Below, in pieces: positions 5,132 through 12,668 of a stretch of DNA of 12,936 nt. The first letter of the stretch is position 1, and every line of letters begins with the position of its first letter. Where the stretch lies: the NCBI GenBank assembly GCA_025350285.1, contig JANXYE010000641.1:1-12936 (forward strand), in the 5' to 3' direction. The notes beneath the pieces were generated by a model, which was not told where the DNA came from, did not search any database, and worked only from the letters and a program-made list of their open reading frames with translations. A program made the position numbers and the translations under genes. Source of the stretch: Chloroflexota bacterium. GTDB lineage: Bacteria; Chloroflexota; Dehalococcoidia; Tepidiformales; Tepidiformaceae.

Positions 5132-7756
5132 ATGCCAACCACCAACCGCACACAACAGCTCTGGCGAGAAGGCCAGAGCGTCTGGCTCGACTCCATCCGC
5201 CGGGAGATCCTCGTATCCGGCGAACTCGCCCGTATGGTGCGCGATGGTGAGGTCCGCGGCCTCACGTCCAACCCGAGCATCTTCGAAAAAGCGATCTCCG
5301 GCTCCACGGACTACGACGACGCGCTCGCCGCCATCGCCCTCCGCGGCCGGGTTGCGCCGTACGACGCGTTCATCGAACTGGCCGTGGCCGATATCCAGGG
5401 CGCGGCCGATGCGCTCCGGCCGGTCTACGACGAAAGCGGCATGCGTGACGGCTTCGTTTCGCTCGAAGTGCCGCCGGGCGTTGAACGGGACACGGCCGCG
5501 ACCGTGGCCGAGGCGAGGCGCCTGTGGGACCTCGTTAACCGCCCAAACCTGATGATCAAGGTGCCGGGCACGCCCGAGGGCCTGGCCGGCGTTGAGGAAC
5601 TGATCGCCGCCGGTCTCAACATCAACATCACGTTGCTCTTCAGCATGGAGCAGTATCTTGGGACCACCGAGGCATTCATCCGCGGCCTCGAACGGCGGCT
5701 CCCGGCGCCGATCGACCACGTTGCCAGCGTCGCCTCGTTCTTCGTTTCGCGGGTCGATACGGCGGCCGACCCGTTGCTCCCCGAAGGCTCTCCGCTGCGC
5801 GGGAAGGCGGCCGTCGCGAACGCCCAGGCGGTCTATCGCCGCTTCATGGAGACCTTCTCCGGGCCGCGTTGGCGGAAGCTGGCGGCGGCCGGGGCACAGG
5901 TCCAACGCCCGCTCTGGGCCTCCACTGGCACAAAGAACGCGGCCTACAGCGACATCCTTTACGTGCAGGAACTGATCGCGCCGGACACCGTGAACACGAT
6001 GCCGGAAGCCACGCTCAAAGCCGTGCTCGACCACCTGGAGGCGCGCCCAACGGTGGTCCCCAAGCTCGACCAGGCAGATGCCGAGCTAAGAGCGCTGGCC
6101 GCCGCCGGCATCGACCTGGACGCGATCACGAAGCGCTTGCTGATCGAAGGGCTGGCCTCGTTCGCAAAGGACTTCCACAAGCTGCTCGCGCGGGTCGAGG
6201 CGGGCATGGCCCTCGAACGCGCCGGGCACACGCTTCCCCTGAAGGCGGCGGGCGCCCTGGGCAGCGCGATGGACGCGAGGCTGAAGCGGCTCGCGAAGGA
6301 GAAGGTCGTCGAACGCATTTGGGCGAACGACCACACGGTCTGGAAGCCCGACCCGGCGGAGATCACGAATCGTCTCGAGTGGCTTACCGTGCCGGGCGAC
6401 ATGGAGCGGCACATCGGCGAGCTGACGGCGTTCGCGGGCGCGGTGCGGGCCGATGGCTTCACGACCGCCGTCGTGTTGGGCATGGGCGGCTCCAGCCTTG
6501 CGCCGGAGGTGCTGGCAACCGAGTTCGCGGGCGCGGCGGGCGGCCTCGAACTGCTCGTCCTGGACACCACCGACCCGGCCCAGATCCTCGAACTCGAGCG
6601 CGGGATCGACCTCGCGAAGACACTCTTCATCGTCGCCAGCAAGAGCGGCGGGACGATCGAAACGCGCAGCCACTTCGACTACTTCTGGGAGAAGCTCCCG
6701 GACGGCAAGCACTACGTGGTGATCACCGATGCCGGCTCGTCGCTCGAAGCCGCGGGCCAGGCACGGAGCGTGCGGCGTGTCTTCCGTAATCCGCCTGGCA
6801 TCGGCGGCCGCTACTCGGCGTTGAGCTACTTCGGCCTTGTGCCGGCGGCGTTGATCGGCGTCGATCTGGCCGCCTTGCTTGCCAGCGCCCGCGACATGGC
6901 GCTCGCCTGCGGTGCGGCCCTCCCGGCCGGGGAGAATCCCGGAGCCTGGCTCGGGGCCGTCCTCGGCGAAGCGGCCCTCGCCGGACGGGACAAGGTCACG
7001 TTCGTGCTCCCCGAAGCGCACGCCGCGCTCGGCTACTGGCTCGAACAGCTCATCGCCGAATCGACGGGCAAGGAAGGGCACGGCATCGTCCCCGTGGAAG
7101 GCGAACCGCTCGGCGCGCCAGGTGTCTACGGCGCCGATCGGCTGTTCGTGGCTTTCGGCGAACATCCCCGGCTGGCGAAGATAGAAGCGGCTGGCCATCC
7201 GGTCGTGCGGCTGCCGGCGGCGATGGGCACAGACCTCGGCCGCGAGTTCTTCCGCTGGGAGTTCGCGACCGCGGTCGCCGGGCAGATCCTCGGCATCAAC
7301 CCGTTCGACCAGCCGAATGTGCAGGAAGCGAAGGACCTCACGGCGAAAGTCCTCGCCGGCGAAGAGTTCGATTCCAGCACGGCGACGCTGGCGGAGACGC
7401 TCGCGTGCGTAAAGGCGGGCGACTACGTCGCGATCAACGCCTACCTCCCGCGCAACGCCAAGACCATGGCCCGGCTGGCGGCCGTCCGCCTGCGCCTGCG
7501 CGATCAGTACCACGTCGCGACGACGGTCGGGTTCGGGCCCCGCTTCCTCCATTCGACGGGCCAGCTGCACAAGGGCGGCGCGAATAACGGCGTGTTCCTC
7601 CAGGTAGTAACGGACGACCCGACAGATGTGGCTATCCCGGGTAAGCCCTACACCTTCCGCACGCTGAAGGCGGCCCAGTCGCTCGGTGACCTCGCGAGCC
7701 TGAAGTCGCACGGGCGGCGCGTCACGCGGGCCACCTTGGCGGAACTGGAGGCGTAG
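5132..7756 (+). CDS. tal-pgi: Bifunctional transaldolase / glucose-6-phosphate isomerase
   Basis: This 874-residue fusion has two enzymes in one chain. Residues about 1-370 are a transaldolase: LTSNPSIFEKAI, Schiff-base lysine K143 in LMIKVPGTPEG, LNINITLLFS, and WASTGTKN. It transfers a dihydroxyacetone unit between sugar phosphates. Residues about 400-874 are phosphoglucose isomerase with two SIS folds: LGMGGSSLAPEV, ASKSGGTIETRSHF, GIGGRYSALSYFGL, NPFDQPNVQEAK, and HSTGQLHKGGANNG near the end. It interconverts glucose-6-P and fructose-6-P. Such fusions are known in cyanobacteria, Chloroflexota and some other bacteria. With tkt upstream it would link the non-oxidative pentose phosphate pathway to the hexose phosphate pool. 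The oxidative-branch genes often found with it (zwf, gnd) are not downstream; the next gene converges 12 bp away. Confidence 0.96.
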   Translation: MPTTNRTQQLWREGQSVWLDSIRREILVSGELARMVRDGEVRGLTSNPSIFEKAISGSTDYDDALAAIALRGRVAPYDAFIELAVADIQGAADALRPVYDESGMRDGFVSLEVPPGVERDTAATVAEARRLWDLVNRPNLMIKVPGTPEGLAGVEELIAAGLNINITLLFSMEQYLGTTEAFIRGLERRLPAPIDHVASVASFFVSRVDTAADPLLPEGSPLRGKAAVANAQAVYRRFMETFSGPRWRKLAAAGAQVQRPLWASTGTKNAAYSDILYVQELIAPDTVNTMPEATLKAVLDHLEARPTVVPKLDQADAELRALAAAGIDLDAITKRLLIEGLASFAKDFHKLLARVEAGMALERAGHTLPLKAAGALGSAMDARLKRLAKEKVVERIWANDHTVWKPDPAEITNRLEWLTVPGDMERHIGELTAFAGAVRADGFTTAVVLGMGGSSLAPEVLATEFAGAAGGLELLVLDTTDPAQILELERGIDLAKTLFIVASKSGGTIETRSHFDYFWEKLPDGKHYVVITDAGSSLEAAGQARSVRRVFRNPPGIGGRYSALSYFGLVPAALIGVDLAALLASARDMALACGAALPAGENPGAWLGAVLGEAALAGRDKVTFVLPEAHAALGYWLEQLIAESTGKEGHGIVPVEGEPLGAPGVYGADRLFVAFGEHPRLAKIEAAGHPVVRLPAAMGTDLGREFFRWEFATAVAGQILGINPFDQPNVQEAKDLTAKVLAGEEFDSSTATLAETLACVKAGDYVAINAYLPRNAKTMARLAAVRLRLRDQYHVATTVGFGPRFLHSTGQLHKGGANNGVFLQVVTDDPTDVAIPGKPYTFRTLKAAQSLGDLASLKSHGRRVTRATLAELEA

Positions 7757-7768
7757 TGGCGCCAGTCG

Positions 7769-8026
7769 TCAGCGATAAATGGCGCTGCGGTGCCCAACGT
7801 GGCGAACGACTAACACGGACCGCGCTCGATCGACCTCATAGACGACCCGGTAGTCGCCGACGCGTAGTTTGAGCAGACCGGCGAAGGGGCCGGACAGCGC
7901 CTCGGCCCGGGCCTCCGCGAAGTGCTCGGCCATCCACTCCACGCGCAGGACGATCCGGGCGGCAACGCTTGGGCTGAGCTTCAGGAGAATCGCCGCCGCC
8001 GCGTCTTTCCATTCGATGGTGAGCAT
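7769..8026 (-). CDS. Type II toxin, RelE/ParE family
   Basis: This 85-residue basic protein has the RelE/ParE fold signature: MLTIEWKDAAAAIL at the start, then LKLRVGDYRVVYEVD and the end VVRHVGHRSAIYR. Arginines in GDYR and GHRSAIYR are where family members bind RNA or the target. RelE-type toxins cut mRNA on the ribosome, whereas ParE-type toxins poison gyrase; sequence alone does not decide which applies. The start codon overlaps the antitoxin stop by one base (TGATG), so translation is coupled to the antitoxin. Its 3' end converges on tal-pgi, leaving a 12-bp gap. Confidence 0.85.
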   Translation of the reverse strand: MLTIEWKDAAAAILLKLSPSVAARIVLRVEWMAEHFAEARAEALSGPFAGLLKLRVGDYRVVYEVDRARSVLVVRHVGHRSAIYR

Positions 8027-8229
8027 CAGGCCGCCGGTATCCCCAGTCGGCGCCGGAGCTCTTCCGTGGAGATGCCCGGGCCGTCGTCGGCCATCGACGC
8101 CCGCAGTTCCTGCTCGAACTCGGGCCGCAACTCGCCTTCATCGTCGGGCATGGGAGCGCGCATGGCTTCGGCGAAGGTCTCCCGCATGAGCGCCCGCAGT
8201 TCATCGTCGGTCATTTCGGAAACAGACAT
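8026..8229 (-). CDS. Antitoxin partner of the RelE/ParE toxin
   Basis: This 67-residue acidic protein is rich in Asp and Glu (TDDELRALM, PDDEGELRPEFEQEL) and ends with an ISTEELRRRLGI segment often seen in small antitoxins. Function is assigned mainly from position: it is transcribed first, is of antitoxin size and charge, and overlaps the toxin start by one base. It would bind and neutralise the toxin and perhaps repress the operon, though no clear DNA-binding fold is visible. The ATG lies 6 nt after a TATGAT box, suggesting a leaderless transcript. Repeat copy 2 begins 37 bp upstream. Confidence 0.75.
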   Translation of the reverse strand: MSVSEMTDDELRALMRETFAEAMRAPMPDDEGELRPEFEQELRASMADDGPGISTEELRRRLGIPAA

Positions 8230-8235
8230 GCCACC

Positions 8236-8244
8236 ATCATATCA
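8236..8244 (-). promoter_or_regulatory. Extended -10 promoter (TGATATGAT) of the RelBE-like module
   Basis: On the minus strand TG-A-TATGAT is a good extended -10 element. It ends 6 nt before the antitoxin ATG, which puts the transcription start at or next to the start codon. The -35 region (8259-8264) is poor and abuts repeat copy 2. Confidence 0.55.
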
Positions 8245-8266
8245 GTTCCGGGGCCGTGTTCGCGCA

Positions 8267-8441
8267 AACGGGTGCGCGTCAGATTTTCGCACAATGAGTC
8301 AGCATCGACGTGGTTCTGTCCACCCGGCTACGGGCTCTCTGGAGAGACCGCTCCGTATCCGTCGCGGCTAGGATTGGTGCTCGGTTCAAGCGCCGCCAGG
8401 GTGCAATCCTAGCCGCGAGTGGCGAACGAGCGGGCCGCTCC
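8267..8441 (+). mobile_element. MITE-like noncoding element, right-end-truncated copy 2
   Basis: It lies between the antitoxin start and the metH stop, in the same orientation as copy 1. It matches copy 1 at 39 of 47 positions at the left end (8267-8313). It is identical over 10 nt (8331-8340), 16 nt (8349-8364) and 31 nt (8403-8433). The internal hairpin is perfect here: 13 bp pair 8364-8376 with 8404-8416. The right inverted repeat found in copy 1 is missing; similarity fades after about 8441, some 40 bp before the metH stop. The rest of the gap to 8482 shows nothing recognisable. Confidence 0.65.
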
Positions 8442-8482
8442 AGTTGGGCCAGCATTCCTCCGACCGGTCGCTGCCGGCACAG

Positions 8483-11400
8483 CTAGCGGATGACGAAGTA
8501 CCGCGCACCGGGATGATGCACCACCACCGCGCTCGTCGACTGTTCCGGGTGCCACTGGAACGTATCCCCCAGCTCTACGCCGATGCGCGACGGTTGGAGC
8601 AGCGTCGCCATGCCCACCTGCTCCTCAAGGTCCGGGCAGGCCGGGTACCCGAAGGAATAGCGCGAGCCCTGGTACTCCTGCTGGAAGAGGCCCTTGTGCG
8701 TCGGTGCGTCTTTGGCGGCGATACCGAACTCTTCGCGCATGCGCTTGTGCCACATCTCGGCCAACGCTTCCGCGCATTCGACCGCGAACCCGTGGAAGTG
8801 CAGGTAGTCCTTGTACTCGTTCGCGGCAAACAGCTTCCGCGCGTACTCGGTCGCGTTCGGTCCCATCGTCACGAGGGAGAGGCCGACGACATCGAAGCGG
8901 CGGTTGGCCGTCGCGGCGTGCTCAGCATCCAGGAAGAAGTCGGCGATGCAGAGCCGGCGGCCCGAAGGCTGGCGCGGGAAGCGGAAGCGCACCGGTTCGC
9001 CCGAAGTCCGGCCATCTTCGCCAACTTCGGGCCAGGCGAGGAGGTCGTTCCCGTCGGCGAGGCAGGGGAAGTAGCCGTAGACCACCTGGGGCACGAGCAG
9101 GTTCTCGCGGATCGCGTCCTCCTGCATGCGCCGGAAGGTGGGGCGCACCTCATCCTCAATCTGTGCTTCGAACTCGGCCGTCGTGAGGGCCTTCTTCTGG
9201 TACTGCCACTGGCCGCGGAAGAGCGCGATTTCGTTGACGAACGAGTAGATATCGCGCAGCGGGATGCCCTTCACCACCCGCGAACCCCAGAACGGCGGCG
9301 ACGGTATCTCTGGCGAAGGCCCGGCCCGTACTTCGGACACGGCGTACTCACGTTCCGCCGCGATGGCGGTGGCCGGCGGCGTAGTCACCCGCACCGCGTC
9401 GTAGCCCGTCTCTTCGTCGCCCGGCGAGGACTGAGGAATCAGGACGTGGGACTCGGAACTCGGAACTCGGGACTCGGAACGCATCAATTCGTCCATCGTC
9501 GCGAGACCTTCGAACGCGTCCTGGCAGTAGAAAACGCGCCCCTTGTAGACCTCGCGCAGGTCGTGCTCCACGTATTTGCGCGTGAGGGCCGCGCCGCCGA
9601 GGAGCACCGGGTATCGCCACAACTCGCGAGCGTTGAGCTCCTCCAGGTCTTCGCGCATGACAACGGTGCTCTTCACCAGCAGCCCGCTAAGGCCAATGGC
9701 GTCGGCATCGACCTCCTCCGCCTTCTTGATGATCTCGGCGATCGGCTGCTTGATGCCGATATTGTGTGTGGTATAGCCGTTGTTGCTGAGGATGATATCC
9801 ACGAGGTTCTTGCCGATGTCGTGCACGTCGCCCCGCACGGTCGCGAGGACGATCCGGCCCTTGCTCGTGCTCTCGCTCTTCTCCATGTGCGGTTCGAGGT
9901 AAGCGACGGCCGTCTTCATCGTCTCCGCGCTCTGGAGCACGAACGGGAGCTGCATCTTGCCCGATCCAAAGAGGTCGCCGACCACCTTCATCCCGTCCAG
10001 CAGGTGGCGGTTGATGATCGTGAGGGCGTCCATCTGGTCGAGCGCTTCTTTGAGGTCGATGTCTATCCCGCGCCGGTCGCCATCAATGATGCGCTGCTTC
10101 AGCCGCTCATCGATGGGCATCGTAGCCCGGTCGATTTTCTCCGCCTTCTCGGCCCCCACGCCCTCGAACAGGCCGAGAAAGTGCGTGAGTGGGTCGTAAT
10201 CCTCCCGGCGGCGGTCGTAGATGAGGTCGCGGGCGGTAGCGAGGTGCTCCTCCGGGATGCGGTTCAGGGGCACGATCTGCTTGGGGTTGACGATCGCCGC
10301 GTCCAACCCGGCCTCGATCGCCTCGAACAGGAAGACCGAGTTCAGGACCCTCCGCAAGGCCGGCTTCAGGCCAAAGGAGACGTTCGAAACGCCGAGGACG
10401 GTGTGCACGCCCGGCAACTCGCCCTTCACCCGGCGGATCGCCTCGAGCGTCTCCATCGCGTCCTTGCGCAGGTCTTCCTGGCCGCCGGAAAGCGGGAAGG
10501 TGAGCATGTCGAAGAGCAGGTCGCCCGGCTCCAGCCCGTAGCGGCCGACCGCGATCTCGTGGATGCGATGCGCGACTCGCAGCTTCCAGTCCGTGGTCCG
10601 TGCCTGGCCCTCTTCGTCGATGACGAGCGCGATGGCGGCCGCGCCGTGGCGCCGGATGAGGGGGAGCAGGCGCGTGATCTTCCGCTCGCCATCTTCGAGG
10701 TTGATGGAGTTCACGATCGGCTTGCCACCGTAGAGCTTGAGCGCGGACTCGATCACCGGGACCTCGGTCGAATCGAACACCAGCGGCAGGGTCGATCGGG
10801 TGCGGAGGACGCCGGCGAGGGCCTCCATGTCCGGCACGCCCTTGCGCCCCACGTAGTCCACCATCACGTCCAGGACGTGCGCGCCTTCGGCGGTCTGTTC
10901 CTTGGCCAGGCCCGCCATCGCGTCGAGGTCGCCCGCGAGGAGCATGTCGCGGAAGGCGCGCGAGCCGGTGGCGTTCATGCGCTCCCCGATGACGAGAAAC
11001 GACGTGTCCTGCTCGTACGGCACGCTCGTATAGAGGGACGAGCAAGCAGCCTCGAACTTCGGCGACCGTGCTTTGGGCGCTGGCCGGCCGATCGTCGCGA
11101 TCGCGGTTTCGAACATCGCCGGGGTTGTCCCGCAGCAGCCCGCGACAATTGCCGTGCCGAACTCGCGCACGAAAATCCGGTGGTAGCGGGTGAACTCTTC
11201 AGGTGTTAGGGGGTAGACCGCCTCGCCATCGACGATGAACGGCATCCCCGCGTTCGGGCCAACGAACACCGGCCGCCGGGAATGTTCCGTCAGGTAGCGC
11301 ACGTGCTCGACCATCGCATCCGGCCCGAGCGAGCAGTTCACGCCGATGATGTCGACCACGTCCAGCGTCTCTAACGTTGTTAGGGCACAGGCGATATCGC

Positions 11401-12043
11401 TGCCGAGTAGCATCGTGCCGGTCGTTTCAATCGTGACGCTGACGATGACCGGGACGCGCTGGCCGGTCTCGGCGAAGACATCGGCGATGGCCGCCAGGGC
11501 CGCTTTGGTTTGAAGCAGGTCCTGACACGTTTCGACCTTCAGGACATCGATCCCGCCGTCCAGGAGGCCCAGCGTCTGCTCGCGGTAGCCGCGCACCAGC
11601 TCGTCCCAGGTGGTGTGCCCTAACGATGGTAGTTTTGTGCCCGGGCCCATCGTCCCGAAGCTGTAGCGTGGCCAATCGGGCGTGCTGTATTCGTCGCGCA
11701 CGGCGCCGATGACCTCGGCCGCGATGCGGTTCAGTTCGCGCGTGCGATCCGCCAGCCCGAACTCGGCGAGGACGATTTCGTTCGCTCCAAACGAGCAGGC
11801 ATCGACCGCGTCGCAGCCGGCTTCGTAGAACATCCGGAAGATGCGGCGTAGCGGGTCCGGGTTGGCGAGGTTGAGCCATTCGGGGCAGCTATCGTGGTTC
11901 TCTTCTCGCGGCGTGCCGGCGAAGGCCGTGTAGTCGGCCGCCTTCAGGTTGAACGAAAGCAGCGTCGAGCCGATTGGCCCGGCGGTGTAGAGCACACGCT
12001 CACGCAAGCGCGCAAGGAAGGGGTGGTCGAAGGGTTGGTACAC
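8483..12043 (-). CDS. metH: Cobalamin-dependent methionine synthase
   Basis: This 1186-residue enzyme moves a methyl group from 5-methyltetrahydrofolate via cobalamin to homocysteine, giving methionine and tetrahydrofolate. All four modules are present. The homocysteine domain (about 1-320) has zinc ligands C237 in VNCSLGPD and C303/C304 in AGCCGTTP. The pterin domain (about 340-600) starts GERMNATGSRAF. The cobalamin cap and binding domains (about 640-860) have the lower-ligand His741 in RGDVHDIGKNLV and SGLLVKST. The SAM-dependent reactivation domain (about 900-1186) has RYSFGYPACPD at 1128. Length is close to E. coli MetH (1227). Start is GTG 12043. A -10-like box lies within a few bases, so the message may be leaderless. 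The 47-bp gap to hicA has no room for a cobalamin or SAM riboswitch. The linker after the B12 domain is encoded by a heptanucleotide repeat. Confidence 0.97.
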   Translation of the reverse strand: MYQPFDHPFLARLRERVLYTAGPIGSTLLSFNLKAADYTAFAGTPREENHDSCPEWLNLANPDPLRRIFRMFYEAGCDAVDACSFGANEIVLAEFGLADRTRELNRIAAEVIGAVRDEYSTPDWPRYSFGTMGPGTKLPSLGHTTWDELVRGYREQTLGLLDGGIDVLKVETCQDLLQTKAALAAIADVFAETGQRVPVIVSVTIETTGTMLLGSDIACALTTLETLDVVDIIGVNCSLGPDAMVEHVRYLTEHSRRPVFVGPNAGMPFIVDGEAVYPLTPEEFTRYHRIFVREFGTAIVAGCCGTTPAMFETAIATIGRPAPKARSPKFEAACSSLYTSVPYEQDTSFLVIGERMNATGSRAFRDMLLAGDLDAMAGLAKEQTAEGAHVLDVMVDYVGRKGVPDMEALAGVLRTRSTLPLVFDSTEVPVIESALKLYGGKPIVNSINLEDGERKITRLLPLIRRHGAAAIALVIDEEGQARTTDWKLRVAHRIHEIAVGRYGLEPGDLLFDMLTFPLSGGQEDLRKDAMETLEAIRRVKGELPGVHTVLGVSNVSFGLKPALRRVLNSVFLFEAIEAGLDAAIVNPKQIVPLNRIPEEHLATARDLIYDRRREDYDPLTHFLGLFEGVGAEKAEKIDRATMPIDERLKQRIIDGDRRGIDIDLKEALDQMDALTIINRHLLDGMKVVGDLFGSGKMQLPFVLQSAETMKTAVAYLEPHMEKSESTSKGRIVLATVRGDVHDIGKNLVDIILSNNGYTTHNIGIKQPIAEIIKKAEEVDADAIGLSGLLVKSTVVMREDLEELNARELWRYPVLLGGAALTRKYVEHDLREVYKGRVFYCQDAFEGLATMDELMRSESRVPSSESHVLIPQSSPGDEETGYDAVRVTTPPATAIAAEREYAVSEVRAGPSPEIPSPPFWGSRVVKGIPLRDIYSFVNEIALFRGQWQYQKKALTTAEFEAQIEDEVRPTFRRMQEDAIRENLLVPQVVYGYFPCLADGNDLLAWPEVGEDGRTSGEPVRFRFPRQPSGRRLCIADFFLDAEHAATANRRFDVVGLSLVTMGPNATEYARKLFAANEYKDYLHFHGFAVECAEALAEMWHKRMREEFGIAAKDAPTHKGLFQQEYQGSRYSFGYPACPDLEEQVGMATLLQPSRIGVELGDTFQWHPEQSTSAVVVHHPGARYFVIR
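9450..9480 (+). repeat. Heptanucleotide tandem repeat inside metH
   Basis: Four consecutive 7-mers, GACTCGG, AACTCGG, AACTCGG and GACTCGG, are followed by a partial AAC. They lie in metH and encode the linker around residues 855-866 (SESRVPSSESHV) between the B12-binding and reactivation domains. Because the unit is 7 nt, a gain or loss of one unit would shift the frame, while a change of three units would be tolerated. Confidence 0.85.
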
Positions 12044-12047
12044 AAGA

Positions 12048-12056
12048 ATTATCGTA
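12048..12056 (-). promoter_or_regulatory. Putative -10 region of metH
   Basis: On the minus strand TACGATAAT contains two overlapping candidate -10 hexamers, TACGAT and GATAAT, 7 and 4 nt before the GTG start. No -35 match or Shine-Dalgarno is visible. Co-transcription with hicBA upstream is also possible. Confidence 0.35.
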
Positions 12057-12090
12057 GCGGATCGAGCGGGATGGGATCGCGGGGCGGGAG

Positions 12091-12315
12091 TCAGCGCTTC
12101 AGACGATTGAACTCATCAACGGTTATCCCCAGGCGCCGAATCAACTGCCGAAGTGTGCCCGCGCGCAGTTCAGTGCGGGCAGGAATGGACAGGTGTCCAG
12201 GTATCTCGGCATGGATGTAGACGTGGTGGCTGCCAGTTGCATGGTCGAACGTCCAGCCAAGCTGCGTTGCGGCCCGGACAGTCTCGGCGAACGTTGTGTT
12301 CGACAGCCGTCCCAC
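12091..12315 (-). CDS. hicA: HicA family mRNA interferase toxin
   Basis: This 74-residue protein has a double-stranded RNA-binding-like fold. It shows the HicA hallmark GSHHVYIH, with predicted catalytic His31, followed by LSIPART and the typical end LRAGTLRQLIRRLGITVDEF. HicA toxins cleave mRNA and tmRNA without needing the ribosome. The GTG start shares one base with the hicB stop (TAGTG), so translation is coupled. The gene order is antitoxin first, the reverse of the classic hicAB order. metH begins 47 bp downstream on the same strand. Confidence 0.92.
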   Translation of the reverse strand: MGRLSNTTFAETVRAATQLGWTFDHATGSHHVYIHAEIPGHLSIPARTELRAGTLRQLIRRLGITVDEFNRLKR

Positions 12316-12608
12316 TAGGCCGGGACCGCGACACGAATCGGGACGATCGCCGTCTCGACGACGCTATCAAGCCCTTCCTCCGCTCGATCCTCAAGAACCT
12401 CGCGGATCATCTCCGCGATTCGCTCCGGAGTTTCGGCGAGGGGCGGGTAGTTCCGCCGGGTGCCGGCCTCCAGCCACCCCTCCATCGCCTCAGCAATGTT
12501 ACGCAGGGCCTCATCGCGCGTATCGCCCTGACTGACGGCGCCCGGCATGGCGGGGACGCTCACGGAATATCCGCCGGAGTCGGGGGAAAGAATGACAGTG
12601 AACCGCAT
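12315..12608 (-). CDS. hicB: HicB family antitoxin
   Basis: This 97-residue protein has the partial RNase H-like HicB fold: FTVILSPDSGGYSVSVPAM, PGAVSQGDTRDEALRNIAEA, and MEGWLEAG. It should bind and block the HicA toxin encoded immediately downstream. The C-terminus ends in IVPIRVAVPA with no visible helix-turn-helix or ribbon-helix-helix domain, so the mode of autoregulation is unclear. I chose ATG 12608 over the GTG one codon upstream because TACAAT lies exactly 6 nt before it, as for two other antitoxins here, implying a leaderless message. Confidence 0.92.
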   Translation of the reverse strand: MRFTVILSPDSGGYSVSVPAMPGAVSQGDTRDEALRNIAEAMEGWLEAGTRRNYPPLAETPERIAEMIREVLEDRAEEGLDSVVETAIVPIRVAVPA

Positions 12609-12614
12609 CACGCA

Positions 12615-12623
12615 ATTGTACCA
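12615..12623 (-). promoter_or_regulatory. Extended -10 promoter (TGGTACAAT) of hicBA
   Basis: On the minus strand TG-G-TACAAT matches an extended -10 element. It ends 6 nt before the hicB ATG. No -35 match is seen. Confidence 0.5.
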
Positions 12624-12668
12624 CCGCCGACCAGCGCGCGATCTGAGAACGCATATCGACGAGCGAGT

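Noticed and set aside
6086..7711. Long minus-strand open frame opposite tal-pgi, and similar ones opposite tkt (2752-4317) and lexA (709-1506)
   Set aside because: These are antisense shadows of strongly supported genes, caused by high GC at third codon positions.
8267..8445. T-box or other known riboswitch in the repeat element
   Set aside because: Some stretches resemble T-box segments on the minus strand, but the antiterminator motif does not fit, the copies have no consistent orientation to downstream genes, and terminal inverted repeats explain copy 1 better.
8444..11209. Open frame of 921 codons on the + strand opposite metH
   Set aside because: It lies wholly antisense to the well-conserved metH, its translation is rich in Arg, Asp and Val repeats typical of GC-rich shadow frames, and no family motif is visible.
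12044..12090. Cobalamin or SAM riboswitch upstream of metH
   Set aside because: Only 47 bp separate metH from hicA, too short for these riboswitches, and no B12-box or SAM-type motif is seen.
12288..12302. CGAACGTTGTGTTCG as another SOS box
   Set aside because: The spacer between half-sites is 5 rather than 4 bases, and it lies inside the hicA coding sequence, away from a promoter.
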